From NCBI GenBank assembly GCA_021732485.1, contig JAKFUV010000002.1, positions 124,001 to 188,000 on the forward strand: 64,000 bases of DNA, in the 5' to 3' direction. A model generated the notes under the pieces. It searched no databases, was not told the DNA's origin, and was given only the letters and a program-made list of their open reading frames with translations. Positions 26,127 through 33,339 of this stretch are shown here, piece by piece. The first letter of the stretch is position 1, and each line of letters opens with the position of its first letter. Origin of the DNA: Hyphomicrobium sp. GTDB taxonomy: Bacteria; Pseudomonadota; Alphaproteobacteria; Rhizobiales; Hyphomicrobiaceae. The position numbers and the translations under genes were made by a program.

Positions 26127-26624
26127 TCATGGTGATGTGCCAGCGTAGGCGACGATGACGGGCATGCTCGCAATTTTTGCCTCGATCATTCTGACAGTTT
26201 TTTGCGCTGCGCCCTCGATGAGGACCGTTAATCCGCAGCCTAGAGCCGTGCTTTCGCCCTCAATCAAGTAGGCCGTCACGTCCGTTGGAAAGTCATCGCG
26301 ATAAATCTGGCGACCGGCATAGATCGCGTGATCCCAGCGGAAATCGTGCAAGTTGAGCGACGGCTGGTGCGGGCTTGCAAGTTCGGCGCCGGGGACTTCA
26401 AAGGTGCTGCCTGGCTCGGCGCCGGTTGTGCAGCAATCGATGATAATCAACGACGTGCATCCGCGCGCGGCGAACATAACGGCCATGCCATCGGTACCCG
26501 CATCGAGAAGTTTGACATCGGGTCGCGCGCAGATCGTCGCGCTTGCGCGCAACATTCGAATGACCTCGAGACCGGCTGCGTCATCGGTTCTATTGGCGTT
26601 TCCACACCCGATCACGGCAATCAT
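26127..26624 (-). CDS. Hydrogenase maturation endopeptidase (HyaD/HupD family)
   Basis: A 165-residue protein. The N-terminal MIAVIGCGNANRTDDAAG is the family's conserved opening, with the Asp that contacts nickel. LLDAGTDGMAVM and LIIIDCCTTGAEPG hold the second metal region. It should trim the C-terminal peptide of the large subunit after nickel insertion. The start at 26624 puts Met at the conserved strand; the longer frame adds a 31-residue unrelated leader. It lies downstream of the two Cys-rich paralogues. Confidence 0.9.
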   Translation of the reverse strand: MIAVIGCGNANRTDDAAGLEVIRMLRASATICARPDVKLLDAGTDGMAVMFAARGCTSLIIIDCCTTGAEPGSTFEVPGAELASPHQPSLNLHDFRWDHAIYAGRQIYRDDFPTDVTAYLIEGESTALGCGLTVLIEGAAQKTVRMIEAKIASMPVIVAYAGTSP

Positions 26625-26679
26625 CGACGCAAACTTTCGATGCGATCGCGGATGCAAGAACTCAACATAGGCCGCGCCA

Positions 26680-27006
26680 TTATATCCGCCACAGACGACA
26701 AGACCATTCCGGCTCAACCGGGCAATCGAGTTCGGGAAGCTCGCAGTATCTACGATGCACGAGATAATACATGCACGTCTCGCACGGTTGCTCGAGACCT
26801 CCGTGTTCGATCGGGTGATCGGTGAAACCGCCGATCACCAAACGCGCGGTGAGGCTGCCGTCGCTGTCGCGCAGTTGGCCGATGATCCGCTGCACGTCGT
26901 CGTGGGTGTCAGCGCGTGGAAAGACTTCGGTCTTGAGCCCCGACGCTAACAGGACTTTGATCTGCGCGCGGGTTACATCGTCGCTGGCTATGATGTCATT
27001 TGTCAC
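26680..27006 (-). CDS. Cys-rich hydrogenase operon protein, paralogue 2
   Basis: A 108-residue protein whose C-terminal ~40 residues nearly repeat those of the next gene upstream: CETCMYYLVHRRYC, LPELDCPVEP, EWSCRLWRI. The shared four-Cys pattern (CxxC, Cys nine residues later, Cys near the end) suggests a metal or Fe-S site. This copy has an additional Cys in ELDCPVEP. The N-terminal half is helical and diverged. The start is GTG, with GAGGTG upstream. Function unknown; conserved-type gene of group 1h clusters by context. Confidence 0.8.
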   Translation of the reverse strand: MTNDIIASDDVTRAQIKVLLASGLKTEVFPRADTHDDVQRIIGQLRDSDGSLTARLVIGGFTDHPIEHGGLEQPCETCMYYLVHRRYCELPELDCPVEPEWSCRLWRI

Positions 27007-27041
27007 GCTGCACCTCGACGGTCGTCATTGGCAGAGCTTCG

Positions 27042-27359
27042 TCAAATTCTCCAAAGACGGCACCACCAGTGCGGCTCAACCGGCACCGCGAGTTCCGGCA
27101 GGTCACACCATCTGCGATGCACCAGATAGTACATGCATTCCAGGCACCGCTGCTGATCGGCCCCATAGGGATGATCGACGAAGCCGCTAATCACGAGCTT
27201 TGATTTCAAATCGTCCGGCTTTAATTGACGGAGCTCGACGAGGATCGCGCCAAATTCTTTGTCCGTTTCAGGGAACGGTTCTGTTTGTGTCACGAGGCCG
27301 GCTGCCATCATGTCGGCGATGACTTTCAGAACAGCCTCATCCTTACCGTTCGCGCTCAT
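27042..27359 (-). CDS. Cys-rich hydrogenase operon protein, paralogue 1
   Basis: A 105-residue protein. An N-terminal helical region (EAVLKVIADMMAAGLV) is followed by LVISGFVDHPYG and the Cys block CLECMYYLVHRRWC, LPELAVPVEP, WWCRLWRI. It is a tandem duplicate of the gene 35 bp downstream, about half identical. The four conserved Cys could bind an Fe-S cluster or zinc. It is the first gene after the large subunit (92 bp gap). No biochemical role is known to me. Confidence 0.8.
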   Translation of the reverse strand: MSANGKDEAVLKVIADMMAAGLVTQTEPFPETDKEFGAILVELRQLKPDDLKSKLVISGFVDHPYGADQQRCLECMYYLVHRRWCDLPELAVPVEPHWWCRLWRI

Positions 27360-27451
27360 GTCCGCACCTCATTATTGGCCGCCGCACTTTTCCTGTGCCG
27401 GCCATCCCGATTATCTCGCGAATGGCCGGCGCAACAAAACGAAGCGAAGCC

Positions 27452-29050
27452 TTAGGCGGTCCTGAAGTGAGCGAGCTGCTCGCCTGTTTTGGCGTCGTAG
27501 GCATGAACCGTACATACGAGGCATGAGTCATACGAGCGGCAAACGTGGCCAACCTCAACCGGATCGTGCGGATCGGCAATCGGGATGCCGATCAATGCTT
27601 CTTCGATCGGTCCACGGGCGCCGTCAGTCGTTCTCGGGCCGACGTTCCAAGTGGTTGGAGAGATGATCTGGTAATTCTTGATCTTGCCGCCCTGGATCTC
27701 GATCCAATGGCAAAGCGCGCCGCGAATGGCTTCGGTTGCGCCCCAGCCGCGGCCATCTTTCTCAGTTGGTTTGATGTACCACTGATCCTTGAGTTTGAAC
27801 TCGCGCAGAATGCGCTCGGATTCGCGATACAATTTGACCCCTTCATGCATGCGGGCGAAGTGGCGAAGCATAACACTGGCGCCGCCAAGCTTGTTATACA
27901 TGTCGAGCAGCAGTGGGTCGTAATGCTGCCAGCTCTCACCGTGTTTGCCGCCGGCGATCAACTGGCGCGACAATGGCCCGGCTTCGAGACGGCCATCGTC
28001 CGCATGCAACACCGCTGTCGACCACGAATACTTGCCACTGTGGTCGATGGTGTTCTTTTGGACCGGCTTGGTTGTGCGGTCAAACGGATGCACCGCCTGC
28101 GGCTCGTCATACCAGGCATGCTTCATGTCTTCGCGGGTGAACTGCTGTTCCATCAGCTTGTGCGAGCCGGTCGCGCCGTCGAATACACCGCTCTTCATGA
28201 TGACGGACGCATTGCGGCTTTCGATGGTCGGCTTGTTGTACTTATCTTCATGCGGCAGGTAGCCCCACGAAATATACTTCTTGTGGCCGCCGCCGTATTT
28301 TTCCAGGCCGATGTCCATCGACATGCGCCAGAACATGCCGAGGTCTGAATTGGCATGTTCGGGGCGTTCGTCCAGCCACACCATAAAATCGTCGTAGGAG
28401 CGAATTTGCTCATAGCGCTCGAGCGTGCAGCCGAGCCAGATGTTTTCCATCCAGTTGCGGCGGAAATGTTCGAGGATCGACCAGGCGCGTGTCACGTCGG
28501 TCAGTGTCGGCGCACACATGACGCCGCCCGGAACCATGAAACTCGAATGCGGCCACTGGCCTCCGAGCAGCGCGTAGATTTCAACGGGACGACCGGAAAT
28601 CGTGACGCCGATCTCATAGTTTTTGCCGGTGAACGGTGCCCAACGCTTGACGGCTTCTTCATAGTATTTGGACTTGGCGTAGTTCTTGTTGGTGTAGTCG
28701 ATCATGAACAGACCGTAGTGATGGCGCGGCAAGCTCTGGATCGATTCCACAATCTGCCCAAGATTCCGGGCGAGAATAGCGTTGCGCGGCACTTCCGCTT
28801 TCCAGGCTGTATCGAGAGCCCATGCCGCGCATGTCAAATGCGACGCGCCGCAGATGCCGCACGCACGCGGTGTGACGACGAGGCCGGCCTGCGGATCTTT
28901 ATCGCGCAAAATGACTTCGAAGCCGCGGAACAGTTCGGCGTTGGTCCAGGCGTTGACGACGACGCCGTCTTGAATATCAACGCGGACATCAAGATCGCCT
29001 TCGACGCGCCCGACCGGCGAAATATCGAGTGTTTGTACAGCAGATGACAT
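27452..29050 (-). CDS. hhyL: [NiFe]-hydrogenase large subunit, group 1h (HhyL type)
   Basis: A 532-residue protein. The nickel ligands are present in the L1 motif RACGICGASH (Cys64, Cys67) and the L2 motif SCLVCTVH (Cys510, Cys513). After His516 a 16-residue tail (AYDAKTGEQ and on) remains, which the co-encoded protease should remove. Length, the diverged L1/L2 motifs and the companion genes fit the oxygen-insensitive, high-affinity actinobacterial-type hydrogenases. The start at MSSAVQT was chosen because a longer open frame would run into the small-subunit gene; GGAG precedes it. It oxidises H2 in a heterodimer with the small subunit. Confidence 0.96.
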   Translation of the reverse strand: MSSAVQTLDISPVGRVEGDLDVRVDIQDGVVVNAWTNAELFRGFEVILRDKDPQAGLVVTPRACGICGASHLTCAAWALDTAWKAEVPRNAILARNLGQIVESIQSLPRHHYGLFMIDYTNKNYAKSKYYEEAVKRWAPFTGKNYEIGVTISGRPVEIYALLGGQWPHSSFMVPGGVMCAPTLTDVTRAWSILEHFRRNWMENIWLGCTLERYEQIRSYDDFMVWLDERPEHANSDLGMFWRMSMDIGLEKYGGGHKKYISWGYLPHEDKYNKPTIESRNASVIMKSGVFDGATGSHKLMEQQFTREDMKHAWYDEPQAVHPFDRTTKPVQKNTIDHSGKYSWSTAVLHADDGRLEAGPLSRQLIAGGKHGESWQHYDPLLLDMYNKLGGASVMLRHFARMHEGVKLYRESERILREFKLKDQWYIKPTEKDGRGWGATEAIRGALCHWIEIQGGKIKNYQIISPTTWNVGPRTTDGARGPIEEALIGIPIADPHDPVEVGHVCRSYDSCLVCTVHAYDAKTGEQLAHFRTA

Positions 29051-29103
29051 TGGAGGATTCTCTCCCAGAGAAGGTGTTTTGAACGGCTTTTTAGAGTGCG
29101 GCG

Positions 29104-30066
29104 TCAGACCACGAAGATGTCTTCTTCGGCCCACTTGGGTGACGCAGCCTTGGCGGCGGCGGTGAGTTTGACGTAACCAGTCTTGTCGACACCCGTCGGC
29201 ATGTCTTTGGGTACGCCCATCATGGTCTGCGTCTTGAAGACGGTGCCGGGTGCCAAATCGTAGAACGGGAATTCGGGCTCGGTGCAGCCCATGCACGGCA
29301 TGCCGGCGCGGGTCTTGGACGACTGGCGGTTCCACAGAATGCGGTTGCAAGGCGAATGGGTCATCGGTCCGCGGCAACCAAGATCGTAAAACAGGCAGCC
29401 CTTGCGCTGACCAAACTCTGTCGCCGAGACCTTGTAGGCAAAGTGCATGTTGCGCGTGCAGCCGGTCTGCGTGAAGCTTGAGAAGAATGTTTTAGGCCGG
29501 CCGAATTCATCGAGCGAAAGATCGCCACCACGGCCCGTTGCAACAGCGACCACGATCTGCGTGATCCAATCGGGATGCGCCGGGCAGCCTGGAATGTTGA
29601 TGACGGGAAGACCGGCTTTCGACGTGTAGTCCTTACCGAGGAAGCCGCCGTGGCCCCGCTTCAAAAATTGCAAGCCGACGCTTTCTGAAGGGTTCGGTGC
29701 AGTCGCTGGAATGCCGCCCCACGTCGCGCAGTCGCCAACGGCGACCGTGAATGTCGCCACGTTGCACAACTCACGGACCCAATCCTTCATCGCCCGGCCG
29801 GCAAAACGATTCCACTCGCCAGTGCCGTTCGGCGCGTTCACGACCGAGCCTTCGAACACAAAAATATCGAGTGGAATTTCGCCGTTCACGACGCCGCGCA
29901 ACATGCGCTGCAGGTTTTCACCGAGCTCCATGCCAAGCGATGGGTGCCACAGCACGTTGATCCCGAAATCCGTGACGAGATCACATGCGCTCGGCTCCTC
30001 GGCGTTGAGGAATGACATCGTATTGCCGGAACATGCTCCGCCCTGGAGCCACAAAAGATTGGCCAT
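29104..30066 (-). CDS. hhyS: [NiFe]-hydrogenase small subunit, group 1h (HhyS type)
   Basis: A 320-residue Fe-S subunit without a Tat signal, so the enzyme is cytoplasmic. Cluster-binding cysteines are seen in GGACSGNTMS (Cys12), VAVGDCATWGG, NIPGCPAHPDW, TQTGCTRNMHF, KGCLFYDLGCRGP, SPCNRILW and MPCMGCTEPEF. The second Cys of the usual proximal CxxC is Asn15, as expected for the group in which the proximal cluster has an unusual non-all-Cys ligation. It carries electrons from the Ni-Fe site to the downstream acceptor, probably NifU-Rieske. First gene of the operon, preceded by a sigma-54 promoter. Confidence 0.96.
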   Translation of the reverse strand: MANLLWLQGGACSGNTMSFLNAEEPSACDLVTDFGINVLWHPSLGMELGENLQRMLRGVVNGEIPLDIFVFEGSVVNAPNGTGEWNRFAGRAMKDWVRELCNVATFTVAVGDCATWGGIPATAPNPSESVGLQFLKRGHGGFLGKDYTSKAGLPVINIPGCPAHPDWITQIVVAVATGRGGDLSLDEFGRPKTFFSSFTQTGCTRNMHFAYKVSATEFGQRKGCLFYDLGCRGPMTHSPCNRILWNRQSSKTRAGMPCMGCTEPEFPFYDLAPGTVFKTQTMMGVPKDMPTGVDKTGYVKLTAAAKAASPKWAEEDIFVV

Positions 30067-30123
30067 TGGTCTTCTCCCTGAACCACCGTGAAGCTGTTCG
30101 ATGCGCTTCTCAGGAGGTTCATC

Positions 30124-30139
30124 AGCAAGGGACGAGCCA
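30124..30139 (-). promoter_or_regulatory. Sigma-54 promoter of the hydrogenase operon
   Basis: On the minus strand the sequence TGGCTCGTCCCTTGCT matches the sigma-54 consensus TGGCACG-N4-TTGCW at all but one position, with correct GG to GC spacing. It lies about 58 bp upstream of the hhyS ATG. An NtrC-family sigma-54 activator is encoded just upstream, consistent with direct control. Confidence 0.85.
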
Positions 30140-30160
30140 ACTCCGAAACAATTTTTAAAA

Positions 30161-30174
30161 ATGATCTAGATCAG
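30161..30174. promoter_or_regulatory. FNR/FixK-like palindrome upstream of the sigma-54 promoter
   Basis: ATGATCTAGATCAG contains a perfect 12-bp palindrome and matches the FNR/FixK consensus TTGAT-N4-ATCAA at 8 of 10 defined positions. The centre is about 55 bp upstream of the predicted start of transcription. It may add oxygen or redox control, but the outer base of each half is wrong. Confidence 0.45.
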
Positions 30175-30185
30175 AGCGTTGACCA

Positions 30186-30202
30186 ATTGTTGCGGCGCAA
30201 TT
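30186..30202. promoter_or_regulatory. Inverted repeat, possible activator site
   Basis: AATTG (30186-30190) and CAATT (30198-30202) are inverted, with a nested TTGC-GGC-GCAA. The centre is about 81 bp upstream of the predicted transcription start, a usual distance for an NtrC-family enhancer. The assignment is positional only. Confidence 0.35.
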
Positions 30203-30301
30203 TGTAACTGCGATCACTGGCGCGCACCTGCAAAGTATCTTTGCCGCGGCGAAGACAGTTTGCAGTTTTGATGGAGAGCGTGCGGTTCGGAAATCGGTCG
30301 G

Positions 30302-30547
30302 TCAGCCGTGGCGATTGCCGCATTGCGGGCACGCGACTTCGAGCAGATAGCCATACCAGATTTTAGCGCAGCGGCTGCACCAATGGCCCGTCGTTTGATC
30401 GTGCGGGATTTTAAGTGCGACGGCGATTGCGCCGTAGCGAGCGGGTTCACCGTCATCTGACGTTCGGGCGGGCTGAACGCGCGAAAATGGAAACGGAACG
30501 ACGGCGTTGGTGCTCACAGGATCGTCGCTCGGATCACCGGTGGTCAT
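30302..30547 (-). CDS. 81-aa zinc-ribbon protein next to the hydrogenase regulator
   Basis: An 81-residue protein with a C-terminal zinc ribbon: CSRC, 13 residues, CPQC. The N-terminal half is Pro/Asp/Ser-rich and probably disordered. The ATG overlaps the regulator's TGA (ATGA), so it is co-translated with the activator, not with the structural genes. No family was recognised; it may be a rubredoxin-like or zinc-binding accessory. Confidence 0.65.
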   Translation of the reverse strand: MTTGDPSDDPVSTNAVVPFPFSRVQPARTSDDGEPARYGAIAVALKIPHDQTTGHWCSRCAKIWYGYLLEVACPQCGNRHG

Positions 30548-32001
30548 GTTGCACCTTCCTCGGCCAGGCCATAGCGGCGAATTTTATTGGCGAGACCAAC
30601 GCGAGATAAGCCGAGGGCATCGGCGGCTTTACTCTGGTTCCAGCGATGTTTTTGTAGGGTGCTTTGCACCAGATGCCGCTCCAGGCTCTCGACTTGATCT
30701 TTCAGTGTTCCGCTGCTCGGCGCAAAGCCGTTTTGCAACGCGGCGGGGCGGCGTTGAGTGGCTGCCAGCACATTGGGAGACAAGTGCCGCGTCGTCAAAT
30801 ACTCGCCGTCCGACGTTAATACAACGAGGCGGCGGATTTCGTTTTCTAGTTCGCGAATGTTGCCTGGGAACTCGTAGTGGGTCAGCTTCTCGATCAGACT
30901 TGCCGAAAGTCCGAGAATTTTTCGAGCCGTTGCTTCGCTGTGCTTTGCCGCAAAAAACTCAGCCAATGCGGCGATGTCTTCAACCCGGTCGCGTAGCGGC
31001 GGAACCTCAAATTCAAAACCTTTTAATCGATAATAAAGATCGCGGCGGAATTCACCCTTCGCCACGAGCTGCGTCAATGGTCGATTGGAGGCCGCAATGA
31101 TACGGACATTCGCTTGCACAGTTTTGTCGGCGCCAAGCGGCTTGACCTCGCCTTCCTGAAGAAACCGCAGCAGCGACACCTGGAACGATCGTGACACGTC
31201 AGAAATTTCGTCGAGAAACACCGTTCCGCCGTCGCCGGCGCGGAACAATCCCAGCCGATCGGAGACGGCACCGGTAAACGCGCCGCGCTTGTGTCCAAAC
31301 AGTTCCGATTGCAGCAGTTCGTCATTCATTCCGCCGCAATTCTGCACGAGCAGCGGGCTCGATTTACGCTGCGAATTGTAATGAATAGCGCGGGCAAGTA
31401 ACTCTTTGCCCGTACCCGTTTCGCCCTGGATCAGGATGGGCAGTTCGGTCCTGGCCGCCGTCTTGGCTAGGTCGCAAAGTGTCGACATCCGCTCACTGAC
31501 GTAGACGAGTTTTTCAAAGCGCTGGCTCTGCGTCTGAAAGCCGAAGTGGTGCGGGGCTGTGAACCCGACGCTCTCATCGCTCATTTTGAATTCGCGCGAA
31601 ATCAGCCGATGGCGGCGAGCAAGTTCACGTGTTTCAAGTCCGCGCTTCACCACCAGCACGGCTTGCTCAATGTCGAGTGGCTTGCGGAGATATTGATAGA
31701 CCGAAGCCTCCTCGACAGCTTTTCGCCCCGGCTCAGATCCCTTGGCAAGCACCAGCACGCGCATCACGTCCGGGTGCGATACCCGCAGCCCGGCGAGAAA
31801 ACTGCAGCCGTCGACGCCTTTGTTGCTTTCTTCGCTAATCGCCAAGTCGATGTGGACATCGTGCGCCAGTTGCAGCGCTTCGCTTTCCGTATCGGCGGCG
31901 AGCACGCGATAGCCTTGCCGTTCCGCAAGCAGGTTGGTGAGACCTGACCAGTTCGGTTCGGAATAGTTTGCAACAATCAAGATTGTACTGGCGCGTTCCA
32001 T
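30544..32001 (-). CDS. NtrC-family sigma-54 activator with degenerate receiver (HoxA/HupR-like)
   Basis: A 485-residue protein. The receiver domain (1-120) has Glu57 where the phosphorylatable Asp should be and Ala11-Asn12 in place of the acidic pair, with Lys107 kept. The AAA+ domain has Walker A GETGTGKE (193-200), the sigma-54 contact GAFTGA (240-245) and Walker B TVFLDEI. A Fis-type helix-turn-helix ends the protein (NQSKAADALGLSRVGLANKI). It probably activates the sigma-54 promoter of hhyS. No histidine kinase is nearby, in keeping with phosphorylation-independent activity as known for HoxA and HupR. Confidence 0.93.
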   Translation of the reverse strand: MERASTILIVANYSEPNWSGLTNLLAERQGYRVLAADTESEALQLAHDVHIDLAISEESNKGVDGCSFLAGLRVSHPDVMRVLVLAKGSEPGRKAVEEASVYQYLRKPLDIEQAVLVVKRGLETRELARRHRLISREFKMSDESVGFTAPHHFGFQTQSQRFEKLVYVSERMSTLCDLAKTAARTELPILIQGETGTGKELLARAIHYNSQRKSSPLLVQNCGGMNDELLQSELFGHKRGAFTGAVSDRLGLFRAGDGGTVFLDEISDVSRSFQVSLLRFLQEGEVKPLGADKTVQANVRIIAASNRPLTQLVAKGEFRRDLYYRLKGFEFEVPPLRDRVEDIAALAEFFAAKHSEATARKILGLSASLIEKLTHYEFPGNIRELENEIRRLVVLTSDGEYLTTRHLSPNVLAATQRRPAALQNGFAPSSGTLKDQVESLERHLVQSTLQKHRWNQSKAADALGLSRVGLANKIRRYGLAEEGAT

Positions 32002-32013
32002 TCACCCCGACTT

Positions 32014-32044
32014 GAAACAAAGTTTCCAATTTGCATGGAAACTT
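32014..32044. promoter_or_regulatory. Nested inverted repeats upstream of the hydrogenase regulator
   Basis: AAGTTTCC (32020-32027) and GGAAACTT (32037-32044) are perfect 8-bp inverted arms with a 9-bp spacer; GAAAC (32014-32018) forms a second inverted pair with GTTTC (32022-32026). The block ends 13 bp from the regulator ATG, a position suited to autoregulation. Confidence 0.5.
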
Positions 32045-32145
32045 AGCGCATCGCCCCGCTATTTGGAAGTCGTTCTTTTTGTCTGCGGGTGTGTCGCTGG
32101 CAGAAAAAAGGCTTGGCACACGGCGCCCATGAGCGTTTCGATGGC

Positions 32146-32289
32146 TCAATCGAGTGCGCTGATCTCGGACACGAATTTTTGCCGAAAGGCGCGGCCGAAA
32201 TCTTCATAGCCGTTGGCCTTCAGGAGGAAGCCGCTTGGCCCGCCGATGACGTTGGCCGCGTACCAGACGTCGACGTGGTGGCCAGTGAT
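32146..32289 (-). pseudogene. C-terminal remnant of a DUF1194-like protein
   Basis: On the minus strand a short frame reads WYAANVIGGPSGFLLKANG then YEDFGRAFRQKFVSEIS and a stop. This resembles the C-terminus of DUF1194 (von Willebrand-like) proteins, which end in a YY..NVIGGPGAF...YEDFARAIRRKL pattern. No intact upstream coding region exists; an in-frame stop lies about 30 bp before it. It appears to be a decayed gene fragment in the otherwise empty 32045-32483 interval; nothing else is evident in that interval. Confidence 0.5.
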
Positions 32290-32483
32290 TGAACCTCGAG
32301 CGGGATTTGCTTGAGGCCTGACTTATAGCGCAAGATATGCGTGGAATTGGCAACGACGACGAACGACCTCGTGGTCCCACCTACTCACGTTCCGCTACCC
32401 ACACCGCTACCCCGGAGCGTTTTGAGCCCCTCAAGGACTGAGCTCAATTCAGGCTCATGACTATGATTTTGCTTGGTAATTTA

Positions 32484-32558
<75 letters not shown>

Positions 32559-32805
32559 AATCAGGTGTTTTACGACCCCGATTCGCTGTTCGGGGTACGT
32601 CGAAAAGGCCTTGGCAATGGCGGTCCGTGCGACTGGACTGGCCCCGTCGTTTTTCACCAAACTGGCGAAGCGCGCGGACACTGCCATAAGCCTTGACGGT
32701 CGGCAAGTTGCAAGGCCGACAACGCCGCCGTCGCCCCGGACGGTGGAATCGCGAACGGCTCGGGTTGAGCCGACACCCACATCGTAGTATTCAACACGTC
32801 GCCGC

Positions 32806-33045
32806 GTGTTTTCGACACGGCGACGTGATCGAGGTGGCTTTCTTTTGGCCGACGACGACCAGCATCACGGGAAACCCGGGTCCGGCTCCTACAGTCAACC
32901 GGTTTCGCCGCCTGCCTCAGTGCGTAGCGCACAAGCCCATTCGGCGGCGGTCCTGGATCGTCAAGCCGTTCGCGCGGCCCGCCTGGCCGACGAACTGCGG
33001 GCCAACTTAAAACGCCGGAAAGCCTCTAAGCGACACAAGCCCTAA
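32806..33045 (+). CDS. Small conserved-type protein upstream of murA
   Basis: A 79-residue frame with a GTG start. The C-terminal part RQAVRAARLADELRANLKRR is characteristic of short basic proteins found upstream of murA in Rhizobiales, so the frame is probably real. The N-terminal third is low-complexity and its start is uncertain (a TTG lies at 32845). Function unknown. Confidence 0.5.
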   Translation: MFSTRRRDRGGFLLADDDQHHGKPGSGSYSQPVSPPASVRSAQAHSAAVLDRQAVRAARLADELRANLKRRKASKRHKP

Positions 33046-33060
33046 GCGGCGTGGCTTTTT
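33037..33060 (+). terminator. Weak terminator-like hairpin
   Basis: AAGCC (33037-33041) pairs with GGCTT (33053-33057) and is followed by TTT. Five base pairs and a large loop make this a weak candidate. The 280 bp from here to murA hold no other recognised feature apart from the presumed murA promoter. Confidence 0.3.
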
Positions 33061-33339
33061 GCGGCGCATCAGGAAATCGACGAAAGGCGTCGATTGATTT
33101 CGCGGTCTAGTGTGCTTGGGGTGCACGATCTTCCCGCTCCGCAGTGCCGAGACGACCGCACCCGATGCATTTCAGCCAACCTTGGCCGCCACAACCACTT
33201 GCCGGACGCGCCCATCACCGCCTAAGCAAGCGGTTGCAAACGCTGAGCAGCTCGCAAGAGCCGCCGGCGCTCATCACCACGCTCAGGTGTCCGTCAGGCC
33301 GGCGTCGCGGGTTCGTTCGAAAAGGATTAGCAGTTTCCG

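Noticed and set aside
27545..28348. A 267-codon plus-strand frame opposite the hydrogenase large subunit
   Set aside because: Shadow of the large subunit gene, which has intact L1 and L2 motifs.
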